Below are positions 7,775 through 17,495 of a DNA stretch of 34,934 nucleotides, piece after piece. The notes beneath the pieces were generated by a model. That model was not told the DNA's origin. It did not search any database and saw only the letters and a program-made list of their open reading frames with translations. This stretch comes from a bacterium (GTDB lineage: Bacteria > UBP6 > JAFGXH01). The stretch spans positions 1 through 34,934 of the forward strand of contig JAFGXH010000176.1 of assembly GCA_016936735.1 (NCBI GenBank). Direction: 5' to 3'. The position numbers and the translations under genes are program-made. Position 1 is the stretch's first letter, and every line of letters starts with the position of its first letter.

Positions 7775-9073
7775 TTAATTTAAATAACTCATCATATCAA
7801 AAGCATAAACTCTTGCCTCTGATATTAAATCAATATCTGGTGCTAAAGTTTTTGCAACTCCCTCAATTGTTATCATTGCAACAAATATCATTGTATAGTT
7901 TGGTGCAATTCTTATTTTATATTTTGTTAATACTTTGTATATTCCAGATATTACTACTCCAAACTCAATTTCAGAAAGTTTTTTACCAGCAAATTTATGA
8001 AAAATAGAGTCTATATCATCCAAATAACTTTTATAAGAGTTTTTAGAAATAATAGAGTATCCTCCACATGCCTCTAACATAGTATCTGCAATTTTTTTTG
8101 TATCCTCTTGAACTATTCCAAGGATAAAATTTAGAGTTATACTCATCTCCTGTTGTGAAACAAATCCAACCATTCCACAATCTAAAATACCGATTTTTTC
8201 ACCATTATCAAGTAATAAAATATTTCCAGGGTGTGGATCTGCATGAAAAAATCTATCTCTATATATCATTTTCAAACTCATCTCAATTCCATATCTTGCA
8301 ATTTTTAGTGGGTTTGCATTAATTTTCTGATACTCTGTTGGTTTAACTCCATCTAAAAACTCCATAGTTATTATTTTTGATGTGGAGAAATTATCAAAAA
8401 CATCTGGAACAACAACAAAATCACTATTTTTAAAATTCTCTTTAAATTTTTTAAGATAGGATGCCTCTTTTATAAAATCTAATTGTTCAAATAGTGGTTT
8501 CTCTATCTCTGAAATAATTGCAACAGGATTTACCCTTTTTATAAATGGTAAAACTGTTTCAAAAAAAATAAAAATTTTCTTTAATATATCTAAATCAAAT
8601 CTTAATATCTCCCCTATTTTGGGTCTTTGTATTTTTATTGCAACTTTTCTATCACCTAACTCTGCTATATGAACCTGTGCAACAGAGGCTGATGCAATTG
8701 GTTTTTTTGAAAAATTTTTAAAAATCTCATCACCCTTTTTTCCAAACTCCTCTATAAATATCTGTTCAATAGTATCTAATTTTAAAGGATTTACATCATC
8801 TTGAAGTTTTTTTAGTTTGTCAATAAATGGTGATGGAATCATATCTGGTCGACTACTAAGAATCTGACCAAATTTTATAAATGCAGCTCCTAACTCCTCA
8901 ATAACAGATATAATTGTATCTGCTATAATAACATTAATCTCAATTTTTGAAAGCTCTTTTGGGTTTTTAAAATCACTATCAAGATATTTTAAGTAGAATT
9001 TTAAAAATCCTTTAATAACTGTAAAATTGATAGTTATAAATCTTTTAATTGTGGGAAAAATCATACTATACAT
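7775..9073 (-). CDS. ABC1/UbiB/AarF family atypical kinase
   Basis: This is an atypical protein-kinase-like ATPase of the UbiB/COQ8 family, whose members assist quinone or other lipid metabolism at the membrane. The signature KxGQ motif appears as AAFIKFGQILSSRPD, followed by SVAQVH (the family's Ala-rich loop), VAIKIQRP with the catalytic Lys, HADPHPGNI as the catalytic loop and LDCGMVG as the DFG-like metal motif. At 432 residues it is shorter than E. coli UbiB (about 546), and I see no C-terminal pair of membrane helices. There is no strong Shine-Dalgarno before the ATG at 9073. It is followed 21 nt later by rsgA. Ubiquinone synthesis is not implied, because no ubi genes are present here. 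Confidence 0.9.
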   Translation of the reverse strand: MYSMIFPTIKRFITINFTVIKGFLKFYLKYLDSDFKNPKELSKIEINVIIADTIISVIEELGAAFIKFGQILSSRPDMIPSPFIDKLKKLQDDVNPLKLDTIEQIFIEEFGKKGDEIFKNFSKKPIASASVAQVHIAELGDRKVAIKIQRPKIGEILRFDLDILKKIFIFFETVLPFIKRVNPVAIISEIEKPLFEQLDFIKEASYLKKFKENFKNSDFVVVPDVFDNFSTSKIITMEFLDGVKPTEYQKINANPLKIARYGIEMSLKMIYRDRFFHADPHPGNILLLDNGEKIGILDCGMVGFVSQQEMSITLNFILGIVQEDTKKIADTMLEACGGYSIISKNSYKSYLDDIDSIFHKFAGKKLSEIEFGVVISGIYKVLTKYKIRIAPNYTMIFVAMITIEGVAKTLAPDIDLISEARVYAFDMMSYLN

Positions 9074-9170
9074 CCATTATAAACTAAGATTATATCATTA
9101 GAAAGTATCAATAATCATAAATATGATTTTAATATAAATCATGTTTTTGTCAATAAAAAATATTTAATAT

Positions 9171-9194
9171 CCTCTATTAAAAAATAAATAGAGG
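9171..9194 (-). terminator. Probable terminator of nadC
   Basis: CCTCTATT and AATAGAGG form a perfect 8-bp stem with an 8-nt loop, downstream of nadC on the minus strand. The following minus-strand sequence is T-rich but interrupted, so termination strength is uncertain. Confidence 0.5.
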
Positions 9195-9328
9195 AACTAT
9201 TTTCTGATTTATTACAAAATAGTATAAAATTAAAATGGTTTATACCAATAATTTGGAAAATTTTTTTAAAAAAATAGAAAAACACTCTATTTTAATTCAC
9301 TGAAGTTAATAGATAGGTAGTTTGTTGT

Positions 9329-10222
9329 CTATTGGAATTTCATGCTTAGATCGGCTGCTTTTACAGAGTGAGTTAGTGCACCAGTTGATATAAAATCTAT
9401 ATCAAGCTCTCTTAATGATGATAATCTCTCAATTGTTACATTTCCAGAGACCTCAATAAGAGCCTTTTTATCTATTAATGCTATTGCCTCTCTCATCATC
9501 TCAATACTCATATTATCAAGCATTATAATATCTGCTTTAGAGTTTAAAGCCTCCTGAACCTCTTTAATTGTTGTTGTTTCAACCTCTATCTTTGATGTGT
9601 GTGGAGCATTTTTTCTAACAGATTCAACTGCTTTTGTTATTGAACCAGCAGCAATAATATGATTCTCTTTTATTAAAATTCCATCACTCAATCCCATTCT
9701 GTGATTAAATCCACCACCAACTCTAACTGCATATTTATCAAGTGGTCTAAAACCAGGGGCAGTTTTTCTTGTGTCCACAATTTTTATTTTAGTTCCCTCA
9801 AGCTCTTTTACATACTTTTTTGTCATTGTTGCAATTCCACTCAAACGTTGGAGAAAATTTAGTATAGTTCTCTCTGCCATTAAAATCTCTCTTGCATATC
9901 CATCAAATCTAAAAGCTATCTTTCCTTTCTGTAATAACTCTCCCTCTTCTGCAATATCAAAAATTTTAGTTTCAAAATTATTTTCCTTATAATCAAAGTT
10001 GTTTTTGTCTGTAATTATTATTTTTTTAGATGTAATTTTTTCAAAAATAGCCTTTACAAGTGGAAATCCACAAAAAACAAGCTCCTCTTTTGCAATAACA
10101 AAACCAGATACCCTTCTATCTTTTTCTGTTGTAAACATAGTTGTAATATCTCCATTTGGAATATCCTCCTGAAGTGCTAAATCTATGAGTGTTTTTATTG
10201 ATGGTGATAAAAAAAACTCCAT
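9329..10222 (-). CDS. nadC: Nicotinate-nucleotide pyrophosphorylase (quinolinate phosphoribosyltransferase)
   Basis: NadC converts quinolinate and PRPP to nicotinate mononucleotide, CO2 and PPi in de novo NAD synthesis. The family motifs are all present: LALQEDIPNGDITT near the N-terminus, ERTILNFLQRLSGIAT, VDTRKTAPGFRPLDKYAV, GGGFNHRMGLSDGILIKENH and the C-terminal ISTGALTHSVKAADLSMKF. The ORF-track start at 10243 is a TTG; ATG 10222 (297 aa) is better because GGAG lies 7-8 nt before it and MEFFLSPSI fits the family start. No nadA or nadB is adjacent. It appears to be a single-gene unit upstream of the UbiB-like gene, separated by 255 nt and a hairpin. Confidence 0.96.
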   Translation of the reverse strand: MEFFLSPSIKTLIDLALQEDIPNGDITTMFTTEKDRRVSGFVIAKEELVFCGFPLVKAIFEKITSKKIIITDKNNFDYKENNFETKIFDIAEEGELLQKGKIAFRFDGYAREILMAERTILNFLQRLSGIATMTKKYVKELEGTKIKIVDTRKTAPGFRPLDKYAVRVGGGFNHRMGLSDGILIKENHIIAAGSITKAVESVRKNAPHTSKIEVETTTIKEVQEALNSKADIIMLDNMSIEMMREAIALIDKKALIEVSGNVTIERLSSLRELDIDFISTGALTHSVKAADLSMKFQ

Positions 10223-10363
10223 AATATATCTCCAAAAAAACAATTTTAGCAGATATTATATATAAAATCAAATTGAAGAGAGAGGAAAATCTTTATAAAA
10301 TACTATATATCTTGAATTTTGGTTAAAAATATGTAATTATTTAATAGATGTTGTGGAGGTAAC

Positions 10364-10597
10364 ATGAAAAAACTATTAATTGCTATGATTTTACTTGTTA
10401 ATATATCTATATTTGCTGCTGAAGAGAAAAGTAAATTTTATGATTTTTCAGATTTGATGATTAATGGTGATTTTAAAAAACCTGAAATGTTATCAATTAA
10501 AGATAAAAAAGCGACTAAATTTGATAAAATGTTAAATTTAAAAGCATCTTTTATTCCTCAAATTGAGAAATCTGATAAAGATATTGCTGTAAAATAG
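10364..10597 (+). CDS. Small secreted protein, 77 aa
   Basis: An N-terminal signal peptide is clear: MKKLLIAMILLVNISIFAA, with probable cleavage after Ala at about 18-19, leaving about 58 residues. The mature part is charged and has no Cys (YDFSDLMINGDFKKPEM near 26-42). Its pattern DFSDLMINGDFKKP followed by a basic helix and a FIPQIE stretch reminds me of short periplasmic proteins found in Myxococcota near TonB/ExbD and TPR genes, but this is memory only. A perfect GGAGG lies 4-5 nt before the ATG. It is 78 nt upstream of queG; a possible weak stem (CTATTT/AAATAG) lies in the gap. The function is unknown. Confidence 0.8.
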   Translation: MKKLLIAMILLVNISIFAAEEKSKFYDFSDLMINGDFKKPEMLSIKDKKATKFDKMLNLKASFIPQIEKSDKDIAVK

Positions 10598-10675
10598 ATT
10601 ATTTTTTAAACTCTATTTTTAAATAGTGTTATGAGTTGATTCTTCTCTTTTTTATACTCATTTAATAATAAAATT

Positions 10676-11575
10676 ATGATTGATATTGAGATAATTAAAA
10701 ATTTTGCTTTGAATGAGCTAAATTTTTCTCTATTTGGAGTTACTTCAGAAACTCCTTCAGATATTGAAAAAAATTTTTTTTATCAATTTTTATCTCAAAA
10801 AAAACATGGAACAATGAGTTTTTTAGAGAACTATGTTGATATACGTTTAGATCCAACCCTTTTTTTTGAAAACTATAAATCTGTTATTGTTGTTGCAGAA
10901 AACTATAATCAAAAATCTGAAAATAGTAGTGATTTTATAAATTTTATATCCAAATTTGCCTATGGAAAAGATTATCATAATGTGATAAGGAAAAAACTAA
11001 AAAAATTGTTAATTTTTTTAAATAAAATTGGAATTAATGGTAGAATCTCTGTTGATTCAGCCCCTGTTCTTGAGAAATTTTATGCAAAGGAGGCAGGAAT
11101 TGGGTGGCAAGGGAGAAATAGTTTAATTATTAATAAAAAATATGGCTCATTTATTTTTTTAGGCTTTATTTTTGTTGACTATAAGTTTGAAAACTCTATA
11201 AAAATTAGTAATTTATGTGGAAACTGTTCTAAATGTATAGATGCTTGTCCTACGAAAGCACTTGATGTTAATGGTTTAAACCCATCAAAATGTATATCAT
11301 ATCATACAATAGAGTCAAAAGAGAGTATTCCTGAAGATGTATCTGAACAGATATTTGGTTGTGATATATGTCAAAATGTTTGCCCTTGGAATAATAACTC
11401 TATCTATGATATTGATGATGGATTTAAAATAAGAGATTATCCCTCAATAAAAGAGTTAATCAATATTGATGAATATCAATTTAATGAGATATTTCAAGGC
11501 TCCTCAATTAAAAGAATGGGATATCAGAGATTTATTAATCAAATTAGAAAAATATATCAACAATCAAAAATATAG
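10676..11575 (+). CDS. queG: Epoxyqueuosine reductase QueG
   Basis: QueG reduces epoxyqueuosine to queuosine in tRNA, using cobalamin and two [4Fe-4S] clusters. The catalytic Asp lies in VDSAPVLEKFYA (about residue 135), followed by AGIGWQGRNSL. The two ferredoxin-like cluster motifs are CGNCSKCIDACP and, with the companion Cys, CDICQNVCPW. At 299 residues it is a short form, without the extended C-terminal HEAT-like domain of some QueG proteins. No good Shine-Dalgarno precedes the ATG at 10676, so translation may be weak or leaderless. It converges with the giant TPR gene, leaving only 47 nt and no clear terminator between them. Confidence 0.94.
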   Translation: MIDIEIIKNFALNELNFSLFGVTSETPSDIEKNFFYQFLSQKKHGTMSFLENYVDIRLDPTLFFENYKSVIVVAENYNQKSENSSDFINFISKFAYGKDYHNVIRKKLKKLLIFLNKIGINGRISVDSAPVLEKFYAKEAGIGWQGRNSLIINKKYGSFIFLGFIFVDYKFENSIKISNLCGNCSKCIDACPTKALDVNGLNPSKCISYHTIESKESIPEDVSEQIFGCDICQNVCPWNNNSIYDIDDGFKIRDYPSIKELINIDEYQFNEIFQGSSIKRMGYQRFINQIRKIYQQSKI

Positions 11576-11622
11576 ATATTCAAAAAGTTTTAGTTTTTAT
11601 ATTTTTTCTAGAGATTTTATTA

Positions 11623-14600
11623 TTAATGATTATCTAAATAATCTTTTGCCTCTTGGTTTTCAGAATCAAATTCAAGAACTTTTTTATATGCACTTTTTGC
11701 TCTTAAAGCATCATTTGCTGCACCTCTCAAACGACCAATGTTTAAAAATAGATCAATTTTCATTTGATTATCCTCTATTTTAGCTTGGTTTAATTGAAGC
11801 ATTTGGAAAACTTTTAAAGCTCCCTCTGAATCTCCCATCTCCATTAACATTGTTCCAAGCTCCATTTGACCTGGAATATATCCCATTTTTAAGCGATTTG
11901 CTGTTTCATAGCAACTAATTGCTTTATCATATTCAGATGCATTACGACAGGCTCTTCCAAGATATACCATATAAACATGTCTATCCTCAAAATTTCTATC
12001 AGTTTTAAGAATATTAAAGAAATCATCAAAATAGTTAAAAAAGTTAAAAGACTCTGTTGAATTAGAGTAGAGCTCAATAAGTTCAAGCATTAATGTTTGA
12101 TTATCTCTATCATTATCATAATCCTCCTCTTTAAATGGAATCACCATCTCTGGTTGTTTCAATTTATTAAGATATAAATCTATTAACTCCTCTCTAAGTT
12201 GTAGTTTTTTCTCTCCTGTTGCTTTTTTAATCTCCATATTAAGAAGATTAACATACATATTGTAATCAGATTTATTTTTTGCAATCTCTTTTAACCCAGA
12301 TATTGCCTCCATTGAGTCTGATTTATACTCAAATGCTTTGTTATAACATTTTATAGACAGATCCTCTTTATTAAAGTTATGGTAAGCAATTGAGCCCATT
12401 CTTACAAAAATAGATGCTTTTAATTCATTAGATTCAACCTCAGGAATACGTCCTTTAATAAAATCAAAATAGCCTTTTAAATTATCCATTGATGAGAATA
12501 TTTTCTCAGCATAAAATAGATAATCACTATTTTCAGAGTTGTTTTGTATTAAATCTTTTATTAAGTTTAAAGCCTCTGATGGTTGATTTAGTTGTTCCAT
12601 ATATATTTTAACTTTTGTGAAAATAATTTCACCAAGTTTATCATCCTCTGCAAACTCTATTTTCTCATCAAGAAGTGCAATAAGTTCACTCCAACTTTTT
12701 TGAGCAAATAGAATCTGCTCTCTTACATCAAGAATCTGTTTATTATATGGATCATGCTCTCTTATAAAAGATACACAATCTTGTGCTTTCTCTATCTGAT
12801 TAAGATGTTGTGCATAGATAGTAGCAAGTTGAACCTGAATCTCTATCTGCTCATCTTTTGATGATGCTCTATTTAGTTTTGATAAATAGAGTGTTGCAAC
12901 TTTCTCATAATTCTCTAAATCTTTATAACATTCAAGAAGAATTAGCTCTGTTTGAGCTGTTTCTGAAGATATTTCGTAAGAGATTTCAGCAAGCTCTACT
13001 GCTCTTTTTAGAAGAGTTGTTTTCTCCTTCTGATATTTAAAAAGTTTTAAATAGTAGTAAGCTGCACGATTAAGATGATATACCTCTTTAGGATATATTT
13101 TCAAAAAATCCTCTAAAATAGGTATAATTGCCTCAAAACTCTCTTCAGCTTTATAATAATCAAAAAGTTTTCCAAGTAGAGCCTCATCTGAATGATTTAA
13201 CTCTCTTGCTTTTTCAAAACACTCAACACCACCATCAATATCTCCTAAATGATCATATAGAAGATATCCCTGTTTTTGATAAATCTCAAAAAGAGTTTTA
13301 GTATCTTTTATTATTGAGATGAGTTTGTTGTAAATTCCTCTTAATTTATCATATTCACCATATTCATTATACATGGATTCTAATTTATTAAGTGCCTCAA
13401 TATGTTCTGGATTTTTCTCAAGAACTACTAAGAAATATTTCTCTGCTTGCTGAAAATCTCCCATATATCTATGTGATATATCTCCCATTAAGAGATAAAC
13501 ATCAACCGATTTTTCATCACCTCTTAATGAAACTAAAAGAGTTTGATATATCTGGATTAATCTATCAAAATCATTTGTTATTTCTGCATAATTAACACCT
13601 AATTGAAGAATTTCACTATCCCCTTTTGATAAAAGAAGAGTCTCTTGATATTTTTTCATTCCTCTATCAATTTCAGATATATCAAAAAACTGCTTCATCT
13701 CATCTTTCATTAACTCAATTTTTAATGAATCCTCAACCCCTTGCATGTTAATCACTAAACCATATAAAGAGTCAAGTTCATCATATCTGCTTGAGTCAAT
13801 ATAAACAGGTTTTAATATATCTAAAATTTTTAATTTTAACTCAAGTTGCTCAATTTTTAAGAAATCATTAAGTTTTAATAAAAATTTAATAGCTCTCTCT
13901 TCAAGAGGATCCCACTCTAAAATCTCTCCAAGCAAAATAATTGCTTTTTCAAAATCTCTAAATTTTTCAACTAAAAATTTAGAAACCTCTAATTTTAATA
14001 GTAAAAGTTCACCTTGATCATCAAGAAGCTCTATTTTTCTGTAGTATAAATCTTTCATTTTTTCAAATGATTTAATATCATTTAAAGAGGAGATATATTT
14101 ATCAAGTACCTCAATATTTTGCTCATCCAACTCATAGGCTAATGATAGAAAATGTGATGTTTTTTCAGAGTTATTTAATTTTGATTTATATAACTCTGAA
14201 ACTTTTAAATATAGATCTATTTTTAAATCAATATCAGGAAAATCAATTGTTTCAAGATAGTTCTCAAAAATCTCTATAACTCGTTTATAGTTTTTAGTCT
14301 CTTCAACTAACTCCTCTATGGTTGATAAAATCTCTCTCTCTTGGGTAAAAAGAAAAATTTTATCATAATATGTAATTGCATTTTCATAATTTTTTACCTG
14401 TTCATGATATATCTCTGCAATTTTTAAAAGAGTTGGTATTTGTTCTGAATCTTGAAGTGTTTCAATCCATTTTTCATGAAGAGAAATAAGATTTTCCCAT
14501 TTTTCTGTAGAGTTATAAAGTTGCTCTAAAACATCATAAATATGAGGAAGAATCTCTATATTAGCAATAAATCCTTCAAGATAGGATATTAATTGATTCT

Positions 14601-17316
14601 CATCATATTTTGCCTTGATTAAAAATGAGAACATTCTTGATGCTCGTTCAAATTTTTCAACTTTCTCAAGATAGATTTTACCCATTTTAAACATAAGAGG
14701 AATTAAAGATGTTTTATCCCCTTCAGCTTTAAGAAACTCAAACTTCTCCTCTAAAATAGAGATTAATCTCTCATAATTCTCCAATGATTCATAGATTTTC
14801 TCAAGATTTGATAAAACTTTTAATCTGTTTTCTGTGTTATCTAATATCTGTTCATATAGCTCTGCAGAGTATTCAATGTTTTTGATATATTTAAACTGTA
14901 TATCTGCAGCAGCCTCAATATATTGAGGCTCTGGAACCACTTCAATAATTCTTTTATAAAACTCTGCAAGCTCATCCCATTTTTGTAACTCCTCAAGATA
15001 TGATATAAGTGTATCTTGATGCTCCTGTTGACTATAGGAGTCTAAATCATATAGTTTGTATATAAAAGGTAAGGCCTTCTCTTTGTTTTTAAATTGATCA
15101 AGAGCAATATCTCTTAATCTATACAATATTTCAACTTTTTCATCCTCAATCTCCTCTTTTAGCTTAAGAATATTAAAAAGCTGATTATATTTTTCAAGAG
15201 AGGAGTATATTTCATCTAAATATTGAAGAGTCTCTTTATGATGAGACTCTATCTCAATAACCTTTGCAAAATACTGTTCTGCCTCTGAATAATTAGAGAA
15301 TTGAAAGAGAACTCTTCCTAAATCAAATAGAGCAATTTGATATAGTTCACTCTCTTTTGTAAGAGATGATACAATTTTTTTGAGTGATTCGATTAAACGC
15401 TCCTCAAATCCCATTGATTCTACATACTCTTTTAGTTCAGCATAATACTCTAAGTTTGGACTCAATTGAATGGATGCAATAAAATAGTCATAGGCTTTAC
15501 CAACCTCACTGCTTCTGTCAAGATATATTTTTGCAACTTTGTAGCATAATTGAGACTGTTCCTCTTTTGATGCTACCATTTTTATTCTCATTTGATTTAA
15601 TTTTATTTGATATGAGATATTATCTGTTGATTCAAAAAGAGAATCAAGATAGTTATAAATCTCATCACTATATCTTTTTTCCTGAATAAATTTAAATAGA
15701 AGTTTTATTGCATCCTCATGCTCTGGATTCATATCAAGAATAGATATTAGTTTTTGATAAGCCTCCTCATATCTTTCAAATTTAGCAGAAAGAATCTCTG
15801 CAAGTTGATACTCAATTTTTTCACTTTCATCTTGATCAATAATAAACTCTTTATAGTTTTCAAGAAAAGATATAAGTTCATCATATTTATTTAACTCTTC
15901 ATATAATGCTCTAACTCTTTGAACTATATCCTGATTTTCAACATATCCATACTCTGTTAAAAACTCTAGATAGTATCTTATAGCCTCTTCATAGTTTTGA
16001 AGTTTTTGATCAAAAATATATGCACGTTTTTTATCATACTCCTCAACATTATCAACATACTCTCTCATTTTTCCAATAAGAACTAGTAGTGAGCTCCAAT
16101 CTTGTGATTGTTCATATAGTTTCTCTAGTTCAAAATAGAATGTTGTCTCTTCTGGTGTTAAAGAGATCATTTTTTGATATAAATTAATTGCTTGTGGTAG
16201 CTGAAAAAGTCTCTCTTGGTATATAAATGCTGCCTCTTTTAAAACATCTATTTTTGATGAGATATCCTCAATATAGTCTGCCTGTTTAAGAAAGGTAAAT
16301 ACAAGTTCATTATAGTTCTCTTCATTATTCAAAATCTCAATGAGATATTGAAATGCCTCTTCATAATATATGTCACCATTTTTAACATATTCCAATAGAT
16401 ATTTTTTTGCTACTTTTGAGTCATTCAAAAGTGTGTATGATATTGTTCCTATTTTATAAGATAAAAATGTTTTTTTATCTGAATTTTCATATATTTTTAT
16501 TAAAGTTGTTACAACTGTTTGATGTGTGTTTAGTTGATCTGCATATTGCTCTAATTTCTCAAAATAGTCATCCCTATTTTGATCTAACTGATAGCCAAAT
16601 AGTAATGTTTCAAATATCTGTTCATCCCTTTCTGGAAAGCTATTCTCAAGAAGCTCTATTTTTTTCTCTAGAATAGATTTCAGTTCATCAAAATTCTCAT
16701 TTTGTTTATATAATGATATTAAAGAGTTAAAAAGAAGAAGAAGTTTTTCCCACTCTCCAATTTTTCTGTATATTGGCTCAAGAATAACTAAAAGCTCAAT
16801 ATCTCCCTGTTTTTTATTAAAAATAAAATCGAGAAGATTAAGTGATTCTGGATGCATCTCATCAATACCAAGTGCACTATCAAGATACTCTGCTGCACTA
16901 TTAAAACTGTTTTGTTGAAGTGATAGTGATGCCAATTCATAGTAGAATAGTATTTTTTGATCATCCTCTACTTTTGTTAAAACAGATTGATAAACCTCTA
17001 TTAAAACATCAAAAGATGATATGCTTCTGCAAAGAGATTCAAAATATTTAAAATGATGGAGTGTAAATGGTTCATAAGAAATCAGATGTTTTAGTTCATC
17101 AATAGCCTTATCAGTTTGCATTAACATCTCATCATAAATGAGTGCTTTCTTCAAGGTGTATTTGCTTACTAATAACTCATCCTCTGTCTTTTCTGTAAAA
17201 ACATGATAAATGTTGAGAAGCTCCTCCCAATTTTCAGAAGTAGAATATTCAACTTCCAATTTTTCCAGCAATGATAGGTTCTCTGGTTGTTCTAAAAACT
17301 GATTTCTCAACTCCAT
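11623..17316 (-). CDS. Giant TPR-like helical repeat protein, 1897 aa
   Basis: This very long all-helical protein is built of TPR/HAT-like repeats. A recurrent unit of roughly 100-120 residues begins with a Trp-containing helix such as NWEELLNIY, KWDELAEFYKR, KWENLISLHEKW or SWSELIALLDEK, followed by helices with DFEKAI or FERA patterns and Y/L-rich partners. It is acidic, rich in Leu, Glu, Ile and Lys, and almost devoid of Cys. No signal peptide or membrane helix is seen, so a cytoplasmic scaffold role is likely but unproven. ATG 17316 is preceded by GGAG. A TTTACA/TAAAGT promoter lies just upstream with a dyad inside its spacer. Large TPR proteins of this style are common in Myxococcota; I cannot assign a specific partner. 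Confidence 0.85.
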   Translation of the reverse strand: MELRNQFLEQPENLSLLEKLEVEYSTSENWEELLNIYHVFTEKTEDELLVSKYTLKKALIYDEMLMQTDKAIDELKHLISYEPFTLHHFKYFESLCRSISSFDVLIEVYQSVLTKVEDDQKILFYYELASLSLQQNSFNSAAEYLDSALGIDEMHPESLNLLDFIFNKKQGDIELLVILEPIYRKIGEWEKLLLLFNSLISLYKQNENFDELKSILEKKIELLENSFPERDEQIFETLLFGYQLDQNRDDYFEKLEQYADQLNTHQTVVTTLIKIYENSDKKTFLSYKIGTISYTLLNDSKVAKKYLLEYVKNGDIYYEEAFQYLIEILNNEENYNELVFTFLKQADYIEDISSKIDVLKEAAFIYQERLFQLPQAINLYQKMISLTPEETTFYFELEKLYEQSQDWSSLLVLIGKMREYVDNVEEYDKKRAYIFDQKLQNYEEAIRYYLEFLTEYGYVENQDIVQRVRALYEELNKYDELISFLENYKEFIIDQDESEKIEYQLAEILSAKFERYEEAYQKLISILDMNPEHEDAIKLLFKFIQEKRYSDEIYNYLDSLFESTDNISYQIKLNQMRIKMVASKEEQSQLCYKVAKIYLDRSSEVGKAYDYFIASIQLSPNLEYYAELKEYVESMGFEERLIESLKKIVSSLTKESELYQIALFDLGRVLFQFSNYSEAEQYFAKVIEIESHHKETLQYLDEIYSSLEKYNQLFNILKLKEEIEDEKVEILYRLRDIALDQFKNKEKALPFIYKLYDLDSYSQQEHQDTLISYLEELQKWDELAEFYKRIIEVVPEPQYIEAAADIQFKYIKNIEYSAELYEQILDNTENRLKVLSNLEKIYESLENYERLISILEEKFEFLKAEGDKTSLIPLMFKMGKIYLEKVEKFERASRMFSFLIKAKYDENQLISYLEGFIANIEILPHIYDVLEQLYNSTEKWENLISLHEKWIETLQDSEQIPTLLKIAEIYHEQVKNYENAITYYDKIFLFTQEREILSTIEELVEETKNYKRVIEIFENYLETIDFPDIDLKIDLYLKVSELYKSKLNNSEKTSHFLSLAYELDEQNIEVLDKYISSLNDIKSFEKMKDLYYRKIELLDDQGELLLLKLEVSKFLVEKFRDFEKAIILLGEILEWDPLEERAIKFLLKLNDFLKIEQLELKLKILDILKPVYIDSSRYDELDSLYGLVINMQGVEDSLKIELMKDEMKQFFDISEIDRGMKKYQETLLLSKGDSEILQLGVNYAEITNDFDRLIQIYQTLLVSLRGDEKSVDVYLLMGDISHRYMGDFQQAEKYFLVVLEKNPEHIEALNKLESMYNEYGEYDKLRGIYNKLISIIKDTKTLFEIYQKQGYLLYDHLGDIDGGVECFEKARELNHSDEALLGKLFDYYKAEESFEAIIPILEDFLKIYPKEVYHLNRAAYYYLKLFKYQKEKTTLLKRAVELAEISYEISSETAQTELILLECYKDLENYEKVATLYLSKLNRASSKDEQIEIQVQLATIYAQHLNQIEKAQDCVSFIREHDPYNKQILDVREQILFAQKSWSELIALLDEKIEFAEDDKLGEIIFTKVKIYMEQLNQPSEALNLIKDLIQNNSENSDYLFYAEKIFSSMDNLKGYFDFIKGRIPEVESNELKASIFVRMGSIAYHNFNKEDLSIKCYNKAFEYKSDSMEAISGLKEIAKNKSDYNMYVNLLNMEIKKATGEKKLQLREELIDLYLNKLKQPEMVIPFKEEDYDNDRDNQTLMLELIELYSNSTESFNFFNYFDDFFNILKTDRNFEDRHVYMVYLGRACRNASEYDKAISCYETANRLKMGYIPGQMELGTMLMEMGDSEGALKVFQMLQLNQAKIEDNQMKIDLFLNIGRLRGAANDALRAKSAYKKVLEFDSENQEAKDYLDNH

Positions 17317-17349
17317 ACTCCAACTCCTACAATTTAAAAAACTAGAAAC

Positions 17350-17379
17350 ACTTTATCATGACTATTTTGTCATTGTAAA
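17350..17379 (-). promoter_or_regulatory. Promoter of giant TPR gene with internal dyad
   Basis: On the minus strand: TTTACA (17379-17374), 18-bp spacer, TAAAGT (17355-17350), with TG one base before the -10 hexamer. The spacer holds ATGAC-N6-GTCAT (17358-17373), a 5-bp inverted repeat placed where a dimeric repressor could bind. The transcription start would be about 27 nt before the ATG. Confidence 0.5.
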
Positions 17380-17495
17380 GAAATTATTAAAATAATTTTA
17401 AAAATATAGTTATTACCTATAAATATTTTTTTTGATTTTTAATACAATTTTAACTGATTTGTGATATTGTGAGTTGAATAGATATTTGACTACTT

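Noticed and set aside
11889-17000. Several small ORFs opposite or within the giant TPR gene
   Set aside because: They are frame shadows of repetitive AT-rich coding sequence, without start signals or recognisable domains.
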